The notes under the pieces were generated by a model that was not told the origin of the DNA, ran no database searches, and was given only the letters and a program-made list of their open reading frames with translations. The translations under genes and the position numbers were made by a program. A stretch of 64,000 nt of DNA from assembly GCA_963931865.1 (NCBI GenBank), contig OZ007512.1, forward strand, positions 4,672,883-4,736,882. The letters are read 5' to 3'. Source of the stretch: Axinella damicornis (taxonomy: Eukaryota > Porifera > Demospongiae > Axinellida > Axinellidae). Of this stretch, positions 24,901-31,024 are shown in pieces. Each line of letters starts with the position of its first letter. The stretch's first letter is position 1.

Positions 24901-27712
24901 GTTTCATTGCACGTGCCTCTACCAATGAACGTAGCAAATGCATGTTACCATAGCTTGCTTGGCAACAATATTTTCCTTTCTGGTTGCTCTTCGCATTAGT
25001 ACGGCAAGCTACAAATGCTTGGGCGAGAAGGCCTGCGTACCAACCCCAAGGCGGAGCCACGCCGATAACTGGCAGCTGTACGGTCGGTCCATGCCAATAA
25101 CTGGCAGTTGACGGTTGGTCCATGCCCATAACTGGCAGCTGTACGGTCCATTTCAACCTCTAGTTGACTATGTAATTATCGGTATGGGCTGCCCTTTTGA
25201 TTGTGAATCTCACTATAAATTTCATCTAATTTGTATTGCAGGGATGAGCTTGAGTGCACTCCACTGCACTATGCAGCTGCTGCTCGTAACAACTCCAACC
25301 AGCTGCTGGCAATGCTCATTGATGCAGGAGCAGACGTCAACCCAAGGAATGGTTTTGATGTACGTACATTAGATGCTCGTTATGATGATGTACGTATGTT
25401 AGCTGCGTCCAATGTACACATTTGCCCGAGGTTTGGGGGGGGGGGGGGGGGGGGGGGGGTACGTATGAAGATGCAGTGTGTATGTCATAGGTAGCATGGC
25501 AGTTGGTCCTCTATGGTTTATAAAGACAGAATCAGAGGGACACAGAGGAGCACAGCCCCGATGGTGAGGGGCTGTGTGTTTAAGCCGTACATGCACCATG
25601 TGTCTGCCATGCTGTACGTGTACACAATTATTATGCTCTCCTCCATATTTGTACACAGCAGCTTGAGAAACAGCAGCACAAATTGGTGTTGATGGTGAAA
25701 GATGGTCACCATCAACACCATTGTTTCTCAAGCTGCTAGCAGCTTGAGAAACAGCAGTACATGCTGTGTGTGTGTGCATATGCTCTCCTGCATATTAGCA
25801 GCTAATATGCTGGAGGGCATATGCACACACACACACAGCATGGCAGAGACATGGCATAAGGCTTATACAGCCCCTCACGGCATGGCTTATACAGCCCCTC
25901 ATCATCGGGACTGTGCCCCTCTCAGGTTCAGTATACTTCATAAGGGTGAAGTCACACTGGTATTAAGATCACGGGTTACAGTTTGCTATTGCACATGCAC
26001 GGTGCACACTTGCGGTTTATAGTCAGCATTGAAATGTGTGCACGACTTTGGCGTCAGTAACATCTAACCATATAGTTTATTAGTATATTAGACTGGACTT
26101 CAATTCCATGAAGAAAGGGGCAGGGCGACTCTAAAAGTTTTACCGAGATAAACATCCTGTTCGTGAGATACTGTGTGTTCTACTTGCCTGATCAGGCGAA
26201 AAGCGAATGGCTGTGTGGTATGAACGACCATCCCTCGTTTTTCCAACGGCAGCGAAGCGAACTCGCTCTGAGCCGTCCTCCAGTCAGTTGAAAACTTACC
26301 ATGGATGCTGCCAAGCTGGCCTGTTAGCCCTTTCTGATTGCAAAATCTGACGCCAAAGTTCGCCAACTCAACCTTGAAGTTTGATGCCACTGCCTATGTT
26401 GGCATGTTGTACTCAGGCGCTAAGATCATACCAGCTAGAAGGTACTCATATTTCTGTTATACGTCGTTTTTGTTGTGTGTCTCTAGCTAGTTCCTGTGCG
26501 GAGGGACAAAGGTAACTTGTACATTATGTATATTTCATGAGCACACGGTATCCCGTAACCTTAATTAACTTAAGGAACCCCAATTTGAATTTGGCCCAAT
26601 GTTATCCTCTGCAGGCATCGCCCCTTGATTCAGCTTGTAATCAGGGCAATGTGAAGGCAGTGAGCAGACTGCTGGAGAAAGGAGCAGAAGTTGGTCCACT
26701 CACTCTCAACAATTGCATCGAGTCAGGCCCTTATGAGTAAGCTTCTTTCAGTTATCGGGGGGCAACCACACTCCTGGTAGCAGCCGTTGCAACCATTGCA
26801 ACTTGCTGGATGCGCAACCTAGGTATTGCAACTCATTCCAATTAACACACATGCCACATGGCAGCCATGCTCAGTCAATTGCTAGCAATGGCGGCCAAAG
26901 GGAAGACAAGAAATTGATACAGTGCTCACAACAACGCCAGCACTTTGAGTTTCGGCATGTAAGCATCAGTGAATGGCATGTAAGCGTCAGTGAACGACAG
27001 CGATCATGGTCGTGTGGTCAGAATCTTTGTGTGCCTTTCCTAAGAACGGTACTGCCACCGGAAGTCGAAGAGAGCGCTCCAGCAATGGCGGTCAATGGTG
27101 AGACAAAAGCGCTCATATCTCCACCACAAAGGTGAGTTTCAGCACCAACGTTTTACGTTCAGGTCAGTACATGGTAGCAATCATGGCGGTGTAGTCAGAA
27201 TCTCTGTAGGCCAATCCTAAGTACTCAAACATGATATAATTATTTACGCGGCACAATTTTTCCCCTACCAGGAGAGTTATATTTACATGGCACAATTGTT
27301 CCCCTACCAGAAGTGTAATATGCTATAGTTGCACATAGTTGTGTTACAGTAGCTTCACTCCCAGGCCCTGCCCCAGCATTTCATCGCATGCCGTACTGCA
27401 AGCGACAAAAGCTGGGCAGGACCTGGGAATTAGGCTATGCTGTAGTCTGCATAAAGCAACAAGGTCTGTTGCTGGCCACCACCTGGAATGATACTTACAA
27501 TTCAAGCCAACATGGGGTTTAGTCAGTCATTCCATGTCTGCTTACGTGCAAGCTATAGACATCCATGTCTGCGTAGGTACAAACTATAGATAAATGTTGC
27601 AGAGCCTTATATATATTTATATTGTAGCTAGCTATACTAGTATTCCTGCAATATAATTTTCTTATACATCGATTGGAGTCGGTCCGAACTGCATTCCCCA
27701 GGGGCGGATCCA

Positions 27713-27749
<37 letters not shown>

Positions 27750-29700
27750 TGTACCCCTCCTCCCCCCCCCCCCCCCCCCCCCCTTACCAGATATCGGATA
27801 CCTTCGCCTGTGGCCGGATGATAGCCCCCCCTTCAAATTTTTCCTGGATCCGCCCCTGATTCCCATATGTATTTCCTGTTGAAATTTGGGGCATGAGTGA
27901 GTGGGGTTAGTTCTTGCATACTTGACATACTTGGGGTTATGTTGCATACTTGACAACCACAAACACAAATGGCAACAGATTTTCCAACAAATTGCAACTA
28001 CAAGGCTTTGTCTAGCACCTCAACTATATTATGTGTGCAGTATAATATTGTGGCATTTAGAAATATGGCCCTCAGGCCCTCGCCCAGCTTTACGTTGCCT
28101 GTTCTTCGTGCAATCGAAAATGGCGTGGGCCTGGAAACAAGGCTATCGAGAAATATTGTGGTACAAAAGTTACCTGGGTGGGTCAGGCTCCGGAAAATAG
28201 CTACGTACAACCTTGCAATACTGTGCCATGTTGCCCTCCCAGACAACTAATGATAGATTCATTGCATGCACCATAAAGCTGATTGCCCATCTCAGCAAAG
28301 CATGGTAAGCTGCACGAAGCTAACACAGGCAAGAACGGCAGCACGAGTGATCTTGTCAGCTGTCACAGGCAGGAACAATGTTAACTCAAGAAGACCACAC
28401 AGAGTATTAGAATGAGTGTAATTAATCTAGAACTTGGGGGTTGAAGAGTGGGGAGGGTGTCATATTAGTGGGAGACTACAGTCTTTGTGGATCACTGCAG
28501 TATTTAACCCGAAGTTAGTGGTCAAGCCTGTAAGCAATACCCTCCTTCCCCTCCTTACCCTACCCACACTTTTCCCTGTTGCACATCTGCAGGGATTGTG
28601 CTCTGGTCATCCTCAGAACACCACAGTGGGCCAAGGCTCTGAGGTATAGCTTCAACCTCGAGAAGGGGAGAGATACCACACCCTTCAGGGAAATGGTCAA
28701 GAAAATGCCAGGTGTGTAGCCACGTTGCATGTCTTTAGAATTGAGCTTTGGAAGGCCTAGACAAAGCTCTGGAATATCTGTAAGCACCATTTTTTTTTTG
28801 AAACTTAGGTACAATAGAACCTGCCTATAGTGGTCACTGTCTAAGGTATAGCCACCTCTCTACTATGGTCATACTGCTGGTCCCATTTGCGCTAATCCAG
28901 AACAAAATGACCTGCTCAAAGCAGCCACCTGTCTATGGTGGCCAGAGAATACTGGTCCCCAGGTGACCACTATAGACAGTTTCCTCTGTACCTCAAACAA
29001 AGCCAGAAACCTTCCACATCTTCAGAGGCCGATTCTTACAAGAAGCTTTCTGGTTTCGTAGGAAGCCTTCCGATTTGTGGCAAGGCTGCGCCACAAATGC
29101 ATGTTGGACAAGCATTCTGAATCTCAGCATCATTGTAATGATATATTAGCGATTTGCAACCTACAACAAAGACATAGTTAACACTCGCCTTCTATCACAT
29201 CACAGGAACTGAAACTATAGCTAGTCTCGTTCCCAAACCTTTCATCCAGTGCATATATCGCTTCCAGTATAACGCATCCAATGCTGAAAGCGATCTGCAC
29301 TGGAGTTGGTTTGGGTCTGGGCCCAACACTAGAACCTACCCAGCCCACTGTTGTGATATACTGTTCCGTATGACATTAGTTTACAAACTTACCTCGTGCA
29401 TTGAACTTTCTCTTTTTTGCTGTGTGTGCATTTTGTAGTGGTTGACTGTTTCATGTCTATAAAGTTTGGAAAGTGCATGCAGTATCGTTACATCCACGTG
29501 GTTCATTACATCTGGCTTCACTGGATTGGCTTCATTCAGTATCCATGTGATATCATCTCCTCCCTTTCTGGATGTCTGGTACCTACAGCTGCAGCTGAAA
29601 AAGTGCTCAATCGTTGCACCATGAAGGAGACGGATGAAACTGATCCTTACTTCAGCGTTGCCTTCAACTATGAGTTCATAGAAGACATTCAGGACATTAA
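12925..29700 (+). CDS. Ankyrin-repeat protein, TRPA-like N-terminal half; 3' end missing
   Basis: Ten exons join with matching phases: 12925-12996, 13439-13561, 16680-16851, 17299-17398, 18371-18544, 24511-24663, 25242-25359, 26615-26736, 28593-28711 and 29589-29700. All have GT donors and AG acceptors. The 421 codons seen give an acidic N-terminus (about residues 1-65) and seven ankyrin repeats with TPLH or TPL-type starts (about 66-345). A conserved-looking tail follows, with a PFREMVKKMP stretch then EKVLNRC, and FNYEFIED. Ankyrin repeats bind protein partners or act as tethers. The MP-x(4)-KVLNRC tail resembles the linker before the transmembrane part of TRPA-type channels (family knowledge, moderate certainty). 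The last exon ends in phase 2 at a GTATGT donor, and no transmembrane exon is recognisable downstream. Start: ATG 12925 in CAACATGG. In-frame ATGs at 12790 and 12850 are alternatives. A DAPK-like ankyrin protein is the other possibility. Confidence 0.75.
13439..13561 (+). CDS. Ankyrin gene exon 2, acidic
   Basis: Acceptor TTCTTCAG, donor GTAAGT, phase 0-0. Encodes an acidic segment with a duplicated EEPVDLEG/KEPVDL motif. The earlier acceptor at 13389 would give an in-frame stop, which favours this one. Confidence 0.6.
14046..14229. repeat. Dispersed repeat related to 58283-58410 (inverted)
   Basis: ATCTCCGAAACCAAGTTGAT occurs three times in tandem at 14056-14145 and continues into GCAGCATCAAAGC, GTTTCAGCAATA and CTCCCTCTGCTTGAAAATGC. 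The reverse complement lies at 58283-58410. Confidence 0.8.
14230..16282. other. Intron 2 of the ankyrin gene, mostly unique
   Basis: Apart from the MITE at 14876-14929 there are AT-rich stretches with many TTAGTTAACTAA-like words (14400-14600). No supported gene. Confidence 0.5.
14876..14929. mobile_element. TAGCCTCG MITE, 54 bp, 9-bp target duplication
   Basis: TAGCCTCGTTCCCAGGCCCC...GGGGCCTGGGAACGAGGCTA is almost fully self-complementary. GTTCAAAGG flanks it at 14867-14875 and 14930-14938. Confidence 0.95.
16283..16556. repeat. Foldback element, about 275 bp
   Basis: TACAAGTAATAAAAAACA-type ends and the internal GTAGCATGATGTAGGGATAC, CAAGAGGGATG and CATAACAGTGAAGTATACAA words recur inverted at 16455-16556, giving arms of about 110 bp around a 60-bp centre. 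It sits just upstream of ankyrin exon 3. Confidence 0.85.
16680..16851 (+). CDS. Ankyrin gene exon 3
   Basis: Acceptor CTTCTGCAG, donor GTAAAC. Encodes a partial repeat (AARRGRVDIVQQWLDALP) and a full repeat starting KSTPLHVAAKYCHLDVAELL. Ends in phase 1. Confidence 0.85.
17200..17272 (-). repeat. tRNA-like SINE head
   Basis: On the minus strand a perfect box B (GGGTTCGAATCCC) follows, at tRNA-like spacing, a GTGCAGGTAGAGTGAGAG segment resembling a D arm. An acceptor stem does not form, so this is a tRNA-derived SINE or tRNA relic and not a functional tRNA. It abuts the acceptor of ankyrin exon 4. Confidence 0.5.
17299..17398 (+). CDS. Ankyrin gene exon 4
   Basis: Acceptor TTACCACCAG, donor GTGAGA. 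Encodes (D)PNVKDVWDSTPLHNACISRG and then a VQLLLSK helix. The split Asp codon G|AC restores the consensus GVDPN across the junction. Confidence 0.85.
17635..18047. repeat. MITE of about 410 bp
   Basis: Left TTAGAGTATGTAATTAAGCGCCCA is mirrored at the right by TGGGCGCTTGATATGTACTCTA with a few mismatches. A further copy of GTGGGCGCTAGATACGTACT lies inside. No coding content; it lies in intron 4. Confidence 0.65.
18248..18303. repeat. TAGCCTCG MITE, 56 bp
   Basis: TAGCCTCGTTCCCAGGCCC...GGGCCTGGGAACGAGGCTA around TATG, flanked by purine-rich sequence (18160-18245) that blurs the target duplication. Confidence 0.9.
18371..18544 (+). CDS. Ankyrin gene exon 5
   Basis: Acceptor TTCAATATAG, donor GTGAGT. 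Encodes GAKVDAIGSHKYTPLHYVAK, an LLLEAGAKTD helix and the next repeat start GDTPISLAAMNGHL. Lys split AA|G across the previous junction. Confidence 0.85.
18660..18835. repeat. Fragment of a dispersed CACGTGACCAGATCTCCCAG repeat
   Basis: GTCACCGCACGTGACCAGATCTCCCAGGCC recurs in related form at 33540-33570, at 63580-63630 and inverted at 63375-63405. It marks a longer-ended relative of the TAGCCTCG MITEs. Confidence 0.55.
18941..20000 (+). pseudogene. Frameshifted gene of a probable sponge family with coiled-coil C-terminus
   Basis: An ATG at 18941 opens a Ser/Asn-rich segment ending PPAIGPCPCL at a GTAATC donor. A second block (about 19440-19645) encodes an acidic Ser/Asp stretch and then LRQKHGTLYTTILYRLWAEM before a GTGAGC donor at 19644. 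The third block (from 19678) starts SLDDAPRAPIFT and then needs a frame change to reach EKRSNHVQALTTAVTEMAKA and SPGKFANLRSNYLQQMRDLH, ending at the stop at 19998-20000. The frame changes (near 19485 and 19705) show it is broken. The C-terminal helix (LRSNYLQQMRDLHLLFENGA) looks like a short coiled coil. I recall similar uncharacterised sponge proteins, but cannot confirm this. No function can be assigned. It lies in intron 5 of the ankyrin gene, on the same strand. Confidence 0.5.
20052..20437. mobile_element. MITE, 386 bp, TA target site (Tc1/mariner-like)
   Basis: TACCGTTTGGCCGGTAAAAA... and TACCGTATGGCCAGAAAATT (right end, complemented) form TIRs of about 45 bp, continuing through GGCGGGAATTAA. 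Flanked by TA. Confidence 0.85.
20501..21352 (-). pseudogene. IS630/Tc1-type DDE transposase, broken
   Basis: The main frame (21073 down to 20501) has the DDE signature blocks in order: WVDETGCD, then LDNASIHH, then LPPYSPDMNPIEEVF, as in the DDE_3 domain of IS630/Tc1-family transposases. Its upstream part continues at 21352-21074 with WRIVWKHLFLMMEAEDVAK-like sequence of the HTH region, but with an in-frame stop (near 21280). The very start, an ATG at 24174 and codons for MHPYSDDLR, lies 2.8 kb away, because an LTR element inserted inside the tryptophan codon of DDLRWRIVW. The enzyme would cut and join DNA at its element's ends; this copy is dead. Confidence 0.85.
21615..22170 (-). pseudogene. 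BEL/Pao-type reverse transcriptase fragment
   Basis: Reading the minus strand from 22165: RAVYNVSARSSGSSLNDCLY, then GPKFNQKILDILLRFRSHRI and ALTADIGKVFLMI (the catalytic aspartate region). After frame breaks near 21860-21925 come TRVAFGVSSSPF and TIKHHVE, then SIYVDDVAFGA with the YVDD active site. This block order is typical of BEL/Pao RT. Several frameshifts make it inactive. Confidence 0.85.
22295..22720. repeat. Foldback insertion inside the LTR element
   Basis: AGTGGTTACTCTGGTTTCAT...GCACTGCAAACTAACCAG (22295-22350) is mirrored by CTGGTTAGTTTGCAGTGCAT...CCAGAGTAACCACT (22668-22717). About 300 bp of unique sequence separates the arms. Confidence 0.75.
22751..22858. repeat. Hairpin MITE, second family (AGTCTCGGTCCCAGAC)
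   Basis: TAGTCTCGGTCCCAGACCCA and AACAGTCTGGGA flank a core ATCGCTTTTAGTAT...ATACTGAAAGCGAT. The same core occurs at 29222-29335. Confidence 0.7.
23023..23335. repeat. Tandem duplication, about 170 bp, two copies
   Basis: GCAAACCAAATTCATGAAA, GGAGCTCATAGCTCCAAACC/GGGGCTCATA..GCTCCAAATC and TGATGGGGTTGTCAC recur in the same order about 180 bp apart. Non-coding as far as I can tell. Confidence 0.75.
24511..24663 (+). CDS. Ankyrin gene exon 6
   Basis: Acceptor TGCATCATAG chosen over the AG ten bases later, because only this one keeps the phase and gives NGHLLVVQEL across the junction. Encodes RKTPLHLACMYGHPGIAKFI. Donor GTATGC. Confidence 0.85.
24735..24878. repeat. MITE, about 143 bp
   Basis: TATCACCATAGTACAAAGCT/ATACCGGAAA at the left and TTTCCGGTATAGCTTGGTAC/TATGGTGATA at the right are inverted with one mismatch. 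A shorter inverted pair lies inside (GTTACGAGAG / ACGAGTAAC). Confidence 0.85.
25060..25145. repeat. Short tandem repeat, 28-38 bp unit
   Basis: AACTGGCAGCTGTACGGTCGGTCCATGCC-type unit, three copies with divergence. Confidence 0.7.
25242..25359 (+). CDS. Ankyrin gene exon 7
   Basis: Acceptor TTGTATTGCAG, donor GTACGT. Encodes DELECTPLHYAAAARNNSNQ and then an IDAGADVNPRNGFD repeat end. Ends in phase 0. Confidence 0.85.
25435..25460. repeat. Poly-G tract
   Basis: About 24 consecutive G residues. Confidence 0.95.
25545..25900. repeat. Cluster of overlapping inverted repeats
   Basis: Stems include CACAGCCCC/GGGGCTGTG (25550-25580), TGTTGATGGTGA / TCACCATCAACA, and CAGCTTGAGAAACAGCAG with its inverse. 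A long one is GTGTGTGCATATGCTCTCC...GGAGGGCATATGCACACAC, centred on TATTAGCAGCTAATA (25767-25841). The block could extrude several cruciforms. Confidence 0.75.
26615..26736 (+). CDS. Ankyrin gene exon 8
   Basis: Acceptor CCTCTGCAG, donor GTAAGC. Encodes ASPLDSACNQGNVKAVSRLL and the start of the next, divergent helix pair (NNCIESGPYE). Phase 0 in, phase 2 out. Confidence 0.85.
26758..26892. repeat. Dispersed repeat shared with 35811-35930
   Basis: GGGGCAACC(A/G)CACTCCTGGTAGC, GTTGCAACC, CAACTCATTCCAATTAAC and ACACATGCCACATG are shared in order with 35811-35930. Confidence 0.8.
26940..27225. repeat. Imperfect internal duplication
   Basis: GCATGTAAGC(A/G)TCAGTGAA is repeated in tandem, and ATCATGG(T/C)CG..GTGTGGTCAGAATCT recurs about 175 bp later as ATCATGGCGGTGTAGTCAGA. 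Probably a repeat fragment; no gene. Confidence 0.5.
27352..27436. repeat. Degraded TAGCCTCG-type MITE
   Basis: TAGCTTCACTCCCAGGCCCT...AGGACCTGGGAATTAGGCTA around a CGCATGCCGTACTGCAAGCG core. Confidence 0.7.
27699..27858. mobile_element. MITE, 160 bp, CAGGGGCGGATCCAGG ends, 6-bp duplication
   Basis: CAGGGGCGGATCCAGG at the left and its exact complement at the right. ATTCCC flanks it at 27693-27698 and 27859-27864. The inside is almost entirely a G35 run (27713-27747) and C-rich runs (27757-27783). The CAGGGGCGG end resembles many hAT-type MITEs, but 6 bp is short for a hAT duplication. Confidence 0.88.
28060..28144. repeat. Degraded TAGCCTCG-type MITE
   Basis: TATGGCCCTCAGGCCCTCGCCC...GTGGGCCTGGAAACAAGGCTA, with loosely matching flanks. 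Confidence 0.5.
28593..28711 (+). CDS. Ankyrin gene exon 9
   Basis: Acceptor ACATCTGCAG, donor GTGTGT. Encodes DCALVILRTPQWAKALRYSF and PFREMVKKMP. This is the transition out of the ankyrin array. Phase 2 in, phase 1 out. Confidence 0.75.
28810..28990. mobile_element. MITE, 181 bp, TA-flanked (pogo/Tc1-like)
   Basis: TACAATAGAACCTGCCTATA/GTGGTCAC at the left and GTGACCACTATAGACAGTTT/CCTCTGTA at the right. The CAGTNNAACCTG-like terminus and TA site are typical of pogo-type MITEs. Confidence 0.8.
29222..29335. repeat. Hairpin MITE, second family
   Basis: AGTCTCGTTCCCAAACCTTT...GGTTTGGGTCTGGG ends around ATCGCTTCCAGTATAACGCA and GCTGAAAGCGAT. Related to 22751-22858. Confidence 0.65.
29589..29700 (+). 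CDS. Ankyrin gene exon 10, last exon seen
   Basis: Acceptor ACCTACAG (preferred over the CAG six bases later because of alignment length), donor GTATGT. Encodes AAEKVLNRCTMKETDETDPY and FNYEFIEDIQDI. Ends in phase 2, so coding continues elsewhere. Confidence 0.7.
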
Positions 29701-29813
29701 GTATGTTGTCCTGTACTTCTTCCTGATCCATACAACATTCAGGACAAGCATGTCATTCTCTATACTTCTGCCTGATCCATGCAGCATTCAGGACAAGCAT
29801 GTTGGTCCGTACG

Positions 29814-30424
29814 TAGCCTTGTTCCTAGGCCCGAGAAAGGGATGAGAAAAGGGCCTGGTTTCCACTGTTTGCGCATGCGCTTAATTATCTATAATCACAA
29901 CACGTATTCATAAAGGGGAGGGAGAAAATGACGTCTTCGTAGTCACATGGTCGAGCGTATGACGCTAACTATTTTACTACATACACTGCTCCTCGATCCG
30001 CGAGATGGGGGCGACACAACCACAATTGCACCGCCACCATCAACAGACTTACCCGACATTCATTATGCAAAACAAACGGAAGAGTCTGGTAGCATACTGA
30101 CTCCACCCGGTCGTTGCGATGGTAGCCACATGAAAGCATCCCATGTTTCAATCGCAGATTGCTGTTCTAGCTCAATTCAGGAGCGCCTTGCCACCTGAGG
30201 GCATAGGAGAGCACAATCAAGAGCTGTTGTAACGCACGCCACTCACTTTGCCTGCCAGCTCAGTTCACTGTACAGATCTCACGTTATCCGCTTTGACGCA
30301 TGAGTTTACAAACATAATCGAACATCCATGGTGCCGGTGGAATTCCACCGCTATTTAGCACATGCACAAACAGTGGAAACCAGGTCCTTTTCTCCTCGCC
30401 GTCTCGGGCCTGGGAACGAGGCTA
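29814..30424. mobile_element. TAGCCTCG-family element, 611 bp, about 70-bp TIRs
   Basis: TAGCCTTGTTCCTAGGCCCG...CCTGGTTTCCACTGTTTG at the left is mirrored by CAAACAGTGGAAACCAGG...CGGGCCTGGGAACGAGGCTA at the right. Duplication GTCCGTACG (29805-29813) against GTCGGTACG (30425-30433), 8 of 9. The interior has no transposase. It lies directly left of the assembly gap. Confidence 0.9.
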
Positions 30425-30460
30425 GTCGGTACGGTACACGCTCTTCGGAAGAAGCCTTCA

Positions 30461-30660
30461 NNNNNNNNNNNNNNNNNNNNNNNNNNNNNNNNNNNNNNNN
30501 NNNNNNNNNNNNNNNNNNNNNNNNNNNNNNNNNNNNNNNNNNNNNNNNNNNNNNNNNNNNNNNNNNNNNNNNNNNNNNNNNNNNNNNNNNNNNNNNNNNN
30601 NNNNNNNNNNNNNNNNNNNNNNNNNNNNNNNNNNNNNNNNNNNNNNNNNNNNNNNNNNNN
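30461..30660. other. Assembly gap (200 N)
   Basis: Exactly 200 undetermined bases, probably a fixed-size placeholder. It separates the ankyrin gene from the Death/ROC gene and lies between a TIR element and a GC-rich palindrome. Confidence 1.
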
Positions 30661-30679
30661 GATGGGCAGCTGCCTGACC

Positions 30680-30784
30680 AGTCTAGCCGCTAGCCCCTCT
30701 CCGCCCGGCCGGTCAAGCGGGCGCGCGGCGAAGCCGCGCGCCCGCTTGACCGGCCGGGCGGAGAGGGGCTAGTGGCTAGACTAC
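30680..30784. mobile_element. GC-rich palindromic element, 9-bp duplication
   Basis: TCTAGCCGCTAGCCCCTCTC...GGGCGCGCGGC, a GAA centre, and the complementary arm to GGCTAGA: about 48 bp per arm with one mismatch. TGCCTGACC flanks it at 30671-30679 and 30785-30793. Confidence 0.9.
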
Positions 30785-31024
30785 TGCCTGACCTACCACA
30801 ACTACTTTTCCCATGAAGTTCTCTCCCTGAGTCAGCCTCTCAGGGGCTGTCTTCGCGAGGAAGGACAGACAGAGACCTGGGCCTATGATGAAATCCCAGC
30901 GTCTATCCAGAACCCTGTGTATATGGATGTGTGTATTGTGTGGGTATAATGTGAGCATGCATAAATGCATCGTCATAATGGTACACTCCCACATAACTCC
31001 ATGTGGTTATTAAGTGCATGGACA

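Noticed and set aside
27519..27968. 149-codon minus-strand Pro/Gly-rich frame
   Set aside because: It is an artefact of the poly-G and poly-C runs inside the MITE at 27699-27858.
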